From contig CP136061.1 in NCBI GenBank assembly GCA_032622095.1, positions 92,997,345 through 93,061,344 on the forward strand: a stretch of DNA of 64,000 nucleotides, written 5' to 3'. Each line of letters starts with the position of its first letter. Positions within the stretch are counted from its first letter, which is position 1. Made by a program: the position numbers and the translations under genes. The notes beneath the pieces were generated by a model, which had not been told where the DNA came from, made no database searches, and worked only from the letters and a program-made list of their open reading frames with translations. The DNA comes from Siphonodentalium dalli. Lineage: Eukaryota; Mollusca; Scaphopoda; Gadilida; Siphonodentaliidae. Positions 32,424-46,048 of this stretch are shown in pieces.

Positions 32424-33960
32424 TGACCATGTGACTACGAAAAACTGTCATTGGTGAAAATGGGAAGATATACCGGTAAGGTATGGTAACTTAACATGTA
32501 CCGGTACATGGGGGGAGATGTCATACATGTAGCACATTGGTAAGTTGTAAACAGCTTGGTTGAAGTTTTAACCATAGTTCATTCAGTTGGGTTTCCCTGC
32601 CTTCTCCTGTGTTGATTGTACTTTATCGCATACACTTTACATACCGGTACTCATGTACTGCTCATGTATTGTATGTCTAAACATAATATTCTTTCTGTTT
32701 ATGGTGATTTTAACTGTTGTGACCTTTTCAACAGAAATAAAGGTACATGTACAGTACGGTACATGTGCACAATGCCAACGCTAAAGTACATGTATCTTTA
32801 AATGCAGGGACCAGTTAGACATCTTCTCCATCTTTCTCTATGTCCATGTGACAAATGACTTCTCTTTCATATACTGATAGCAGTATCATACCGGGTACAT
32901 GTACATGTGTTCACACCAGTATGTCCCGACAACAGATTTAATGTACATGTACATGTACCTGTATACATGTATCATCTGATTAACAATAATGTACATGTAC
33001 CTTAAGGTTTAACATACACATGTACATGTTCATGTATACCGGTATATACATTACGGTACATGTACTAGTATTCATCAGAATGACACACCCAGAATTTGAT
33101 ATGTGCCTGTCATGCTTTAATGTCTCTTACGGTATCTCTTAACTTTGTCAGGGCTCTTGAATCGTCTTGATATACCAGTAAATGAATATTTAGATGGAAT
33201 ATTCATAAGGTTCCTCATGTACATGTACGGTACCAGTAGCATGCGTACACAACAGCACCTTCTCTTTGGTATTTCAGATATTATTACCAGTATATACGAA
33301 TCCAGTGCACTGTTGTCTCTGAAGAAAGAATAACTGGCAGATCTTTTAGCAGATAAGTATATAAGTTACATGTATAAGGTATACCAAGTACAATAGACAT
33401 GAAGAGTTTGGAATCTAGATACATACCGGTATGTACCGTATATTACTTTGAAATATTTTTCTTGGTGGGGGATGGGATTTCACACCATTACGGGTACAGG
33501 TATATAAATATATTCACACTGGCACACAACATAATCATACATTCTCAGTATGTACATGTAGTAGTACATGTACTCCCGATCGTACATGGCTATAGATTCT
33601 CACTCACCTACAGATACATGTACATGTACATCAGGTTGACTTGTGTGTACTGGACTACTGGTACTAGTATGTTTACAGATATTGCAACAGTAAACATTCA
33701 GATACTTTGTGCTTGGATCCCCATCCGGTGAGTAAGACATGGTACATGTACATGTACCTCTATTTGTGGACTCTTCTGCTTTTGGGCATCCCCCTCTACT
33801 CACATAATGTGGGTCACACAAAGCTATGGGAAATTAGGCTTAGCCTTTTAATATGAGGTATAACAATGAAATTTGGTATGGATGTTTAATACTATGAGGA
33901 CATTAAATTGAGGGTTCCATTGTTTTGTACCGGGTATGGCTTTTCCATCATTATCAGAAC
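32424..33960. repeat. Region dense in TACATGTA and ACCGGTA palindromes; no gene
   Basis: ACATGTACATGTAC-type runs occur at about 32745, 32897, 32943, 32990, 33012, 33055, 33215, 33545, 33615 and 33740, with ACCGGTA near 32473, 32500, 32643, 33035 and 33424. A 110-codon frame at 33399-33731 is made largely of these repeats. Confidence 0.6.
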
Positions 33961-34080
33961 AGCGTACCTACGGAATAGAGAACCATTGGAATAGCGTACT
34001 GTCGGAATAGCGAACCTTCGGAATAGCGAACCTTCGGAATATAGTGAACCTTCGGAATTGCAAAAATAACCTTCTGAATA
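33961..34080. repeat. ~17-bp tandem repeat, CGGAATAGCGAACCTT
   Basis: About six imperfect copies of CGGAATAGCGAACCTT immediately precede the 93-bp satellite. Confidence 0.8.
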
Positions 34081-34087
34081 TAAATGA

Positions 34088-37000
34088 AATTCTGCAAATA
34101 TTGTCATAACATCCCATGTTTCTGCCAAATTAAGGGGTCCCCATTCTTCTAATGGGATTAAGACAGCCACTGTGCATATCAATTCTGCAAATATTTTCAT
34201 AACACCCCATGTTTCTGCCAAATTAAGGGGTCCCCATTGTTCTAATTGGATTAAAACAGTCAATGGGCATATAATTTCTTCAAATATTGTCATTACATCT
34301 CATCTTTCTGCCAAATTAAGGTGTCCCCATTGATCTAATTGGACTAAAACAGTCACTGGGCATATACATTCTGCAAATATCGTCATAATATCCCATGTTT
34401 CTGCCAAATTAAGGGGTTCTCATTGTTCTAATTGGATTAAAACATTCAATGGGCATATAAATTCTTCAAATATTGTCATAACATCACATGTTTCTGCCAA
34501 ATTAAGGGGTTTCCATTGCTCTCATTGGATTAAAACAGTCACTGGGCATATAAATTTTTGCAAATATTGTCATAATATCCCATGTTTCTGCTAAATTAAG
34601 GGGTCTCCATTGTTCTAATTGGATTAAAACGGTCAATGGGCATATAAATTCTTCAAATATTGTCATAACATCTCATCTTTCTGCCAAATTAAGGTGTCCC
34701 CATTGATCTAATTGGACTAAAACAGTCACTGGGCATATACATTCTGCAAATATCGTCATAACATCACGTTTCTGCCAAATTAAGGGCTCTCCACTGTTCT
34801 AATTGGACTAAAACAGTCACTGGGCATACCGTATAAATTCTGCAAATATTGTCATAACATCCAATGTTTCTGCCAAATTAAGGTGTCCTCATTGTTCTAA
34901 TTAGACTAAAACAGTCACTGGGCATATACATGTACATCCTGCAAATATTGTCATAACATCACATGTTTTTGCCAAATTAAGGACTCCCCATTGTTCTAAT
35001 TGGACTAAAACAGTCACTGGGCATATAAATTCTGCAAATATTGTCATAACATCACATTTTTCTGCCAAATTAAGGGGTCTCCATTGCTCTAATTGGATTA
35101 AAACAGTCAGTGGGCATATAAATTTTTGCAAATATTGTCATAATATCCCATGTTTCTGCTAAATTAAGGGGTCCCCATTGTTCTAACTGGAATAAAACAG
35201 TCAATGGTCATATAAATTCTTCAAATATTGTCATAACATCTCATTTTTCTACCAAATTAAGGTGTCCTCATTGTTCTAATTAGACTAAAACAGTCACTGG
35301 GCATATACATTCTGCAAATATTGTCATAACATCACATGTTTCTGCTAAAGTAAGAGGTCCCCATTGTTCTAATTGTATTAAAACAGTCACTGGACATACA
35401 ATGTACATGTATAAATTCTGCAAATATTGTCATAACATCAGATGTTTCTGCCAAATTAAGGGGTCTCCATTGCTCTAATTGGATTAAAACAGTCACTGGG
35501 CATATAAATTCTGCAAATATTGTCATAACATCCCATATTTCTGCCAAATTAAGGGGTCACCATTGTTCTAATTGCACTAAAACAGTCACTGGGCATATAA
35601 ATTTTTGCAAATATTGTCACAATATCCCATGTTTTTGCCAAATTAAGGACTCCCCATTGTTCTAATTGCACTAAAACAGTCACTGCATATAAATTCTGCA
35701 AATATTGTCATAACGTCACATGTTTCTGCCAAATTAAGGGGTCTCCATTGCTCTAATTGGATTAAAACGGTCACTGGGCATATAATTTTTTGCAAATATT
35801 GTCATAATATCCTATGTTTCTGCCAAATTAAGGGGCTCCCATTGTTCTAATTGGATTAAAACAGTCCCTGGGCATATACATTTTGCAAATATTGTCATAA
35901 TATCCCATGTTTCTGCAAAATTAAGGGGTTCCCATTGTTCTAATTGGATTAAAACATTCAATGGGCATATACATTCTTCAAATATTGTCATAACATCCCA
36001 TGCTTCTGCCAAATTAAGGTGTCCCCATTGATATAATTGGACTTAAACAGTCACTGGGCATATAAATTCTGCAAATATTGTCATAACATCACATGTTTCT
36101 GCCAAATTAAGGGTCGCCATTGTTCTAATTGGATTAAAACAGTCACTGGGCATATCAATTCTGCAAATATTGTCATAACATCCCATGTTTTTGCCAAATT
36201 AAGGACTCCCCATTGTTCTAATTGGACTAAAACAGTCACTGGGTATATAAATTCTGCAAATATTGTCATAACATCAAATGTTTCTGCCAAATTAAGGGGT
36301 CTCCGTTGCTCTAATTGGATTGAAACAGTCACTGGGCATATAAATTTTTGCAAATATTGTCATAATATCCCATGTTTCTGCTAAATTAAGGGGTCCCCAT
36401 TGTTCTAATTGAATTAAAACAGTCAATGGGCATATAAATTCTTCAAATATTGTCATAACATCACATGTTTTTGCCAAATTAAGGACTCCCCATTGTTCTA
36501 ATTGGACTAAAACAGTCACTGGGCATATAAATTCTGCAAATATTGTTATAACATCACATGTTTCTGCCAAATTAAGGGGTCTCCATTGCTCTAATTGGAT
36601 TAAAACAGTCACTGGGCATATAAATTTTTGCAAATATTGTCATAATATCCCATGTTTCTGCTAAATTAAGGGGTCCCCATTGTTCTAATTGGATTAAAAC
36701 AGTCAATGGGCATATAAATTCTTCAAATATTGTCATAAAATCTCATCTTTCTGCCAAATTAAGGTGTCCTCATTGTTCTAATTAGACTAAAACAGTCACT
36801 GGGCATATACATTCTGCAAATATTGTCATAACATCACATGTTTCTGCTAAAGTAAGAGGTCCCCATTGTTCTAATTGTATTAAAACAGTCACTGGACATA
36901 CAATGTACATGTATAAATTCTGCAAATATTGTCATAACATCACATGTTTCTGCCAAATTAAGGGGTCTCCATTGCTCTAATTGGATTAAAACAGTCACTG

Positions 37001-40000
37001 GGCATATAAATTTTTGCAAATATTGTCACAATATCCCATGTTTTTGCCAAATTAAGGACTCCCCATTGTTCTAATTGGACTAAAACAGTCACTGGGCATA
37101 TAAATTCTGCAAATATTGTCATAACATCACATGTTTCTGCCAAATTAAGGGGTCTCCATTGCTCTAATTGGATTAAAACAGTCACTGGGCATATAAATTT
37201 TTGCAAATATTGTCATAACATCACATGTTTCTGCCAAATTAAGGTGTCCCCATTGTTCTAATTGGACTAAAACAGTCACTGGGCATATAAATTCTGCAAA
37301 TATTGTCATAACATCACATGTTTCTGCCAAATTAAGGGGTCTCCATTGCTCTAATTGGATTAAAACAGTCACTGGGCATATAATTTTTTGCAAATATTGT
37401 CATAATATCCCATGTTTCTGCAAAATTAAGGGGTTCCCATTGTTCTAATTGGATTAAAACATTCAATGGGCATATACATTCTTCAAATATTGTCATAACA
37501 TCCCATGCTTCTGCCAAATTAAGGACTCCCCATTGATATAATTGGACTAAAACAGTCACTGGGCATATAAATTCTGCAAATATTGTCATAACATCACATG
37601 TTTCTGCCAAATTAAGGGGTCGCCATTGTTCTAATTGGATTAAAACAGTCACTGGGCATATCAATTCTGCAAATATCGTCATAACATCCCATGTTTTTGC
37701 CAAATTAAGGACTCCCCATTGTTCTAATTGGACTAAAACAGTCACTGGGCATATAAATTCTGCAAATATTGTCGTAACATCACATGTTTCTGCCAAATTA
37801 AGGGGTCTCCATGGCTCTAATTGGATTAAAACAGTCACTGGGCATAAAAATTTTGCAAATATTGTCATAATATCCCATGTTTCTGCTAAATTAAGGGGTC
37901 CCCATTGTTCTAATTTAATTAAAACAGTCAATGGGCATATAAATTCTTCAAATATTGTCATAACATCACATGTTTTTGCCAAATTAAGGACTCCCCATTG
38001 TTCTAATTGGACTAAAACAGTCACTGGGCATATCAATTCTGCAAATATTGTCATAACATCACATGTTTCTGCCAAATTAAGGGGTCTCCATTGCTCTAAT
38101 TGGATTAAAACAGTCACTGGGCATATAAATTTTTGCAAATATTGTCATAATATCCCATGTTTCTGCTAAATTAAGGGGTCCCCATTGTTCTAATTGAATT
38201 AAAACAGTCAATGGGCATATAAATTCTTCAAATATTGTCATAACATCTCATCTTTCTGCCAAATTAAGGTGTCCCCATTGATCTAATTAGACTAAAACAG
38301 TCACTGGGCATATACATTCTGCAAATATCGTCATAATATCCCATGTTTCTGCCAAATTAAAGGGTTCCCATTGTTCTAATTGGACTAAAACAGTCACTGG
38401 GCATATAAATTCTGCAAATATTGTCATAACATCACATGTTTCTGCCAAATTAAGGGGTCTCCATTGCTCTAATTGAATTAAAACAGTCACTGGGCATATA
38501 AATTTTTGCAAATATTGTCATAATATCCCATGTTTCTGCCAAAATAAGGGGCTCCCATTGTTCTAATTGGATTAAAACAGTCACTGGGCATATACATTTT
38601 GCAAATATTGTCATAATATCCCATGTTTCTGCCAAATTAAGGGGTTCCCATTGTTCTAATTGGATTAAAACATTCAATGGGCATATAAATTCTTCAAATA
38701 TTGTCATAACATCCCATGCTTCTGCCAAATTAAGGTGTCCCCATTGATATAATTGGACTAAAACAGTCACTAGGCATATAAATTCTTCAAATATTGTCAT
38801 AACATCACATCCTTCTGCCAAATTAAGGTGTCCCCATTGATCTAATTGGACTAAAACAGTCACTGGGCATATAAATTCTGCAAATATCGTCATAACATGA
38901 CATGTTTCTGCCAAATTAAGGGCTCTCCATTGTTCTAATTGGACTAAAACAGTCACTGGGCATATAAATTCTGCAAATATTGTCATAACATCCAATGTTT
39001 CTGCCAAATTAAGGTGTCCTCATTGTTCTAATTAGACTAAAACAGTCACTGGGCATATACATTCTGTAAATATTGTTATAACATCACATGTTTCTGCTAA
39101 AGTAAGAGGTCCCCATTGTTCTAATTGTATTAAAACAGTCACTGGACATACAATGTACATGTATAAATTCTGCAAATATTGTCATAACATCAGATGTTTC
39201 TGCCAAATTAAGGGGTCTCCATTGCTCTAATTGGATTAAAACAGTCTCTGGGCATATAAATTTTTGCAAATATTGTCATAATATCCCATGTTTCTGCTAA
39301 ATTAAGGGGTCCCCATTGTTCTAATTGGATTAAAACAGTCACTGGGCATATAAATTCTGCAAATATTGTCATAACATCCCATATTTCTGCCAAATTAAGG
39401 GGTCACCGTTGTTCTAATTGCACTAAAACAGTCACTGGGCATATCAATTCTGCAAATATTGTCATAACATCCCATGTTTCTGCCAAATTAAGGTGTCCTC
39501 GTTGTACTAATTAGACTAAAACAGTCACTGGGCATATACATTCTTCAAATATTGTCATAACATCCCAAGTTTCTCCCAAATTAAGGTGTCCCCATTGATC
39601 TAATTGGACTAAAACAGTCACTGGGCATATACTTCTGCAAATATCGTCATAACATCACATGTTTCTGCGAAATTAAGGGCTCTCCATTGTTCTAATTCGA
39701 CTAAAACAGTCGCTGGGCATATAGTTTCTGCAAATATTGTCATAACATCCAATGTTTCTGCCAAATTAAGGTGTCCTCATTGTTCTAATTAGACTAAAAC
39801 GGTCACTGGGCATATATATTCTGCAAATATTGTCATAGCATCCCATGTTTCTAAGGGGTCCCCATTGTTCTAATTGGACTAAAACAGTCACTGGGATATC
39901 AATTCTGCAAATATTGTCATAACATCCCATGTTTCTGCCAAATTAAGGGGTCTCCATTGTTCTAATTGGACTAAAACAGTCACTGTGCATATCAATTCTG

Positions 40001-40868
40001 CAAATATTGTCATAACACTGATAAGACCCCATGTTTCTGCCAAATTAAGGGGTCCCCATTGATCTAATTGGAATAAAACAGTCACTGGGCATATCACTTC
40101 TGCAAATATTGTCATCACATCACATGTTTCTGCCAAATTAAGGGGTCTCCATTGTTCTAATTGGATTAAAACAGTCAATGGGCATATCAATTCTGCAAAT
40201 ATTGTCATAACACTCCATGTTTCTGCCAAATTAAGGGGTCCCCATTGATCTAATTGGAATAAAACAGTCACTGGGCATATCAATTCTGCAAATATTGTCA
40301 TAACATCCCATGTTTCTGCCAAATTAAGGGGTTCCCATTGTTCTAATTGGATTAAAACAGTCAATGGGCATATAAATTCTTCAAATATTGTCATAACATC
40401 CCATGCTTCTGCCAAATTAAGGTGTCCCCATTGATATAATTGGACTAAAACAGTCACTGGGCATATCAATTCTGCAAATATTGTCATAACATCACATGTT
40501 TCTGCCAAATTAAGGGGTCTCCATTGTTCTAATTGGATTAAAATAGTCACTGGGCATATCAATTCTGCAAATGTTGTCATAAAATCCCATGTTTCTGCCA
40601 AATTAAGGTGTCCTCATTGTTCTAATTAGACTAAAACAGTCACTGGGCATATAAATTCTTCAAATATTGTCATAACATCCCATATTTCTGCCAAATTAAG
40701 GGGTCACCATTGTTCTAATTGCACTAAAACAGTCACTGGGCATATAAATTCTGCAAATGTTGTCATAACATCCCATGTTTCTGCCAAATTAAGGTGTCCT
40801 CGTTGTACTAATTAGACTAAAACAGTCACTGGGCATATACATTCTGCAAATATTGTCAAAACATCCCA
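34088..40868. repeat. 93-bp satellite array, about 73 monomers
   Basis: The monomer runs ATTCTGCAAATATTGTCATA, ACATCCCATGTTTCTGCCAA, ATTAAGGGGTCCCCATTGTT, CTAATTGGATTAAAACAGTC, then ACTGGGCATATAA. The first two registers start at 34091 and 34184, exactly 93 bases apart. On the minus strand the unit equals 31 codons, so open frames up to 268 codons appear (37332-38138). A recurrent monomer with one extra T (AAATTTTTGCAAAT) shifts the frame, and a recurrent C-to-T variant (ATTAGACTAAAAC) makes a TAA stop. Both are amplified within the array, which argues against protein selection. A rare variant carrying an extra ACAATGTACATG appears at about 35399, 36901 and 39151, marking kilobase-scale segment duplication. 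Confidence 0.95.
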
Positions 40869-42072
40869 GTATATCTCCATGTTGATATAAATCTAGAATA
40901 ACTCAGACATTTCAACTTTCCGCATTCCTAATCACTCTGTTGAATGTAACATATGATATTATTCCCTTTTCAATTTCAAAATTGTATATACCGGTAGTGT
41001 CATTGGCACTTTCAGCATTTCATTTAATTCAGTTAATTCACATTGTCACAAGCTTAACATAGACATACATGTAAACCAATTTCATCATTGTTTTCTTCAT
41101 TAAAGGAAAGTGCAAATTCGTTGTTTATTCCATCATTTCATTATAGGGACACGTTATGTGTGGTATGTTCACACATATTGATTCATTCAGACGAACCAAT
41201 CCAGATTTCATGAAATTGACACTTCACATTCAGAACACTTCCAACTCAAATATTAAAGTGACATTCCATTTCCATCCATTGGAAATTCTAATTCAACCGA
41301 TATATATATACGGTATATATACATGTACATAATTTACATGTACATGTACCTACCACTTTATTCATGAGAAAATTTCTGCATTCATGAAAAAATAATTCGT
41401 TAAACATTTTAACCTGTACTGTGGTAGCGTGATTGCAGACATCTAGGACCTGTGGGCCTGGTTGAATTCACTGCGGTTTGATGGATCACGTCCATCCTCA
41501 AGCTACATATGCTATATATGGCATTTTGATCTGACGTGCAGGGGTAGATAAGCTTGAGACCCCACCACAGTTCAATTCACACCAGGTTCTCAGCTGTTAT
41601 TTTCGGATGTTTGAACTTTAGTAAAATATGTTTGGACTAAACATAATCGGGATAATGTTGTTACCGGTATATACGTGTACATCAAAGCCCCATGCACATA
41701 TAATTATATAGCAGACTACGCCAAGATCAACCAGTCCTTATCATATTTTTTGTCTGAAATTTATAAATAACTTGTAACTCACGGTTGGTAGTTACGTGTA
41801 GGTGGGGGGGCAGAAGTATTCAGCGATTTAATGCTGGGTTTGAATAGTTCACAAGGTTCCTTGGCAACATCAGGTACTAGTAACGTGGCTATTGGTGATT
41901 ATACATGTAATATCTCAAATTCTCAACCCACGTTCTAACCTGGTATTTTAATATGATGATACGGACATCTCACCCAGTGGTATAGCACAGGTACATGTAC
42001 ATGTAGTACGCAACATCCTATAATTATTGCAATATTGAACATTTGTGGTTGCTCCATTACGTGTCACGTGCG
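40869..42072. other. No gene seen; weak imperfect hairpin at 41455-41590
   Basis: CCTGGTTGAATTCACTGCGG and a later CCACAGTTCAATTCACACCA are loosely complementary around 41455-41590. TACATGTA palindromes occur near 41320-41350 and 41990. Nothing else was recognised. Confidence 0.4.
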
Positions 42073-43823
42073 ATCATATTAAGTGTGGTCGTTGTACGCA
42101 AAAAAGGGGGTTGACCCAGAAGAAATTGGTAAAGAAGGGATCTTAGTGTCATTCGACGAGGGAGAATCTCTGCTACAACATATCCAAAATCCACTAAAAT
42201 CCGCTTTGGGCAAAATCCAGGATCCAAGATGGCGTCCAACATGGCCGCCCTTAATCAAAAGAGACTATGACTGAGATTAATTCGATTATAGTGAGAACAA
42301 ATGTTGCCAAATGTAAACATTGTTGCGAAGGTAAAGTATTATGTCACCTATCTATAGAAAAAATGGAACCCCTCGCCCCAGATGGCCGCCAAAATGGCGG
42401 CCTAAACTCGAAAATTTGAAGATTTTGCCTAATATCTTAAAGTTCAGTTCCTGTTGTTTGATAATGGTTCCGACTTGTGATTTTGTTTATACTTATTCAT
42501 GTTCATGCAGCATTGGAGCAATGAATGATACCATAAATGAGGTCCCAGACTCATCTACACTCTCAAACATTAGATTTTACAGAATGCGGTGTAAAATTTC
42601 ACAAAAATCGCCATTGGGATTCCAGTCATATATCAACAAGAAATGGACAGAACTGTACAATGTAAGTTGGGCACACCATTATCTATGAATATTCCAATTC
42701 AATGAATCCAATATTGGCGCTTTGTCTCAAAATGGCTGCCAAAATGGCGGTAAAATATGGAAAATGGCGGATATTTAGAATGGTCGTCGTCGGCTTGGAC
42801 CAAGATTGAATATGTAAAGAGGTGGATTTGGTGTCTCTCGGCGCCGGAGAATCTCGTGTATAATATATCTAAAATCCGCTAAAATCCGCTTTGGGAAAAA
42901 TACAGAATTTAAGATGGCGTCCAACATGGTCGCCAATAATAATGAAAATAGAAAATAGGTAGTTATTCACGAAAACCCACTCGACAAAACGCCAATTCGG
43001 CACAAATACACATCATTGATTGAAATCAACATGTGTGTTTGTGGGTATGAGTAGCCAATCACGATTCCAAATTTTAAGATGGCTACCAAAATGGACACCG
43101 AAATTGTCGAAATTTAAGATATGTTCAGAGGAAAGCCGAAACAACACTTCGGTTGCGAGCTAACGATGACATACTAATGTTGCCTATAATCTACTACCCC
43201 AATCATTTCAGCGTGTAATGTTCCAACGAAGCAGTACCTACTGCAGGATCAAACATCATGTTCACTTATTACGAGGGACTATCTGGAAATTAATTAGAAA
43301 GAAATTAAATTAAATCTGGATTATTGGAAAACACAGTGTCAATATTTCTACTTATAACGACTATTCGGAACAGCAAATATGGGCATCGGTGGTCTAGTCC
43401 GGAAGCATCATGCTATAGTGGGTTTCCTAGTGATGTCGAAGCGGGAAAGTGGAAAGGACAGGAAGGAAGAGCGAATAATCTGGGTTTACTTAATGGGTGG
43501 GCAAGTTGGTTATCGGAGCTAGGTAGTTTCAAAGTGAAATTATTTTCTTCAATATCAAGAGAAAAAATGAAAATTCCGCACGTACATTGTATACCCTTCA
43601 CACTTCATGTGACAATTCCGTGTCATGCGACTGTGTGTATATACATGTGGATAGAAACATTCTAGTAAATATATAGACGCACCGATATCTACTACACATT
43701 GAGTGAATTTCATCAATGATATGTAGTCACAATGTGCGCCACGGGTGGATCTGACCCGTGGGCGTAGACGTATCAACCATTTAGCTTGGTGAACTGGTAT
43801 TTCAAGGTTGTCATTGGATAGAA
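42073..43823 (+). repeat. Left arm of giant inverted repeat, ~1.75 kb
   Basis: This stretch is the diverged reverse complement of 46049-47807 from end to end. Its outer part has GTGGTCGTTGTACGCAAAAA and its inner end CATTTAGCTTGGTGAACTGG. The arm is built of diverged modules carrying AAGATGGCGTCCAACATGG or CAAAATGGCGGCC phrases roughly every 350 bp. Open frames (42341-42688, 43324-43665) recur as disrupted mirror images in the other arm, so I do not call genes. Confidence 0.9.
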
Positions 43824-46048
43824 ATGGTGATCAACAACATGTTTGTCAAAGACATGTGAACAATGCACATATTCTCTTTTCCGGATGCTAGACAATCAAA
43901 CTGCCACATAAGGCTTTCATCCATGCTGATCAGAGCACGAAATATGTGCAAATTAATGACATGAAAACTATTTCATGCAGACGACGTACTCTAGACCTAC
44001 ATCCAACGTCATTTCCTACTAACTTTTACTTTTATACAGACGGGTTCGAGTTTTGAAAATCCCGCTTGTCCAAGAAGATCTCCACATACTTACCGAATCG
44101 ATGTGTAAACAATGTATGGGGATAGTTTCCTCATACATATATGTATATTACACACGTATTTTCTAGGACATAAGACATAACTATTTACCGGAGAGTTGAT
44201 ATCTGGGAAGAGAATAGAGTAAAACCACTGTTCGTACATGTCGAAATGGGGATTTCATGGGCTACATTTAGTTCAGCTAGTTCCAAAAATGTGCGTTGAC
44301 AATCCGTTTAGCGGAAATTTATAGTCATTACGTTTTACTTTCTATGGAAACCGTCCAACTAAAGAGTTTGTTCAGTGTATATCAACGTAGTTATAAATCA
44401 GACACGTTTCGGTTTTGATAACCTTCTTAAGAGGTTGGAGAATATGATTTTTCATACATAGTCCAGATTAAAACAATACTTTATTCAATAAGAGATAAAT
44501 ATGCACGTACAATTTATTTTCGTAAAGGAATCAAAGCGCAAATATCCTATATTTATGACTTCTATTGTGGTCGGAGGGCCATATGTGATGCCATTTCGGA
44601 TCTTAAAGTTTTCCCAAAGCTGATTTTATCAGATATCCGATATGGTATTCTGAAGTCAAAATCGCTCTCTGCTTACTTATTCTGGATCAACCTCTATTGC
44701 GACTATCGAGACCGTGTACCGCAAGTGAAACGAAATGATGGCCGAGCCCGAATAGTTAACATTTCGTCGCATCAGTGCTATAGTGTCGTAACCCACATTT
44801 TCATCTTTCTGAGAAAATGAAAGTTGAAGATTTCAGACAACATTTCTCCTAATGTTGAGAAAGCATGACATATTGTTGTATTTATCCCAATGACAACTGA
44901 CATTAGCTTTCCAAAGTTTCCATTGAACCACATATTTTTTCTGTTTACTCCCTCGTTTACTTTTAAAAAGCAATAGCCTGTTTGGAGATAAGACCTTTTG
45001 GGTACGCCAACGACGATTGGTTTCCGTGCTGTAATGAAAGTGTGCTAATAAATGCAGAATAAGCTAAATATGGTGGCAATCGCATGTGTCTATGAACTAA
45101 AAAGTGCCTATTCTACATTATGAAAATTTACCCAAATGATCACGTGACTAACATGGAGATACAGCCATATAGCACACATTTTAGAATTTACAAACACAAA
45201 ACAGAAGTCACGTGGACAACCTTAAACATCCGATAACTTTTGGCTGCTGTTGGACATACGACCTTATAGCACGAATAATTGTAAAATATCTCTGGAGATA
45301 CGACATTTGTGTCACTGTTTTGTGTGAATATTTTCCATCCAATACAAAAACAATTTGGCCCATCGAATTGGTTTTTTCTCACGATTCGAATGATATCAAA
45401 TATCATTTCCCGCCAAAATGGAGTTACGACATTATAGCACTGATGAGACGAAATTGTGCCAACCCGCGGGAAGCCACCAAAAGATTGAAAATAGATAGTT
45501 GTGATGTATATGAGCCACATAGATTAGCCAACTATCAACTGCATCCACAACTCACAACTTCCACCATAATTATGACAAGCTGGGCAGAGTCTACCATTTT
45601 CGATTTGGAAGCCGTATTAGATCAAATTTATTGTTTCTTTTTGTCTATTTGAGATGGAATGTTCACAGATAAAATACACGCTCAATAATTTTGTAGATAA
45701 GATCTGCTCATCCCTAAATATCAAATGTGACCAGAGCCCCAACGCCGATTTTGGTTAAATTTCATACCGCATTCATTAGAACTTGTTAGTCAAGGACCGG
45801 AGTAAACTATGACCTAAACGATTAGACATGTCATTGCTGGAATGATCAGTTGACACGACCATTGAAATAGTATACCCATTGTTTCCCAGTTCAGAGAGCA
45901 AGAAGTGGTAAACAGAAGTGATAGAAAATAGTATTTTGCACATTGGGTGGCCATTTTGGCAGCCATTTTGGGTACTGATTTGTAAGTTTTTCCATAGAGC
46001 TAGCATAATGACATCATAAAGAGGTATGCATTCGTATTTATTTAGTAT
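43824..46048. other. Spacer of giant inverted repeat, with internal repeats
   Basis: The 2.2-kb spacer contains three or four related blocks with the core TACGACATTATAGCACTGAT: reverse at about 44775-44800, forward at 45252-45275 and 45424-45455, weaker at 45160. Its right 300 bases (45700-46020) are a diverged direct copy of right-arm sequence. A 146-codon frame at 45212-45652 overlaps a 110-codon opposing frame and spans these repeats. No family is recognised. Confidence 0.55.

Noticed and set aside
37332-38138. 268-codon minus-strand frame
   Set aside because: It is a stretch of the 93-bp satellite lacking frame-shifting monomers. Neighbouring monomers contain amplified frameshift and stop variants, and no start, signal or splice context stands out.
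45212-45652. 146-codon frame as a possible transposase of the giant foldback
   Set aside because: No catalytic or zinc-binding pattern is visible, an opposing frame covers most of it, and it spans the internal TACGACATTATAGCAC repeats.
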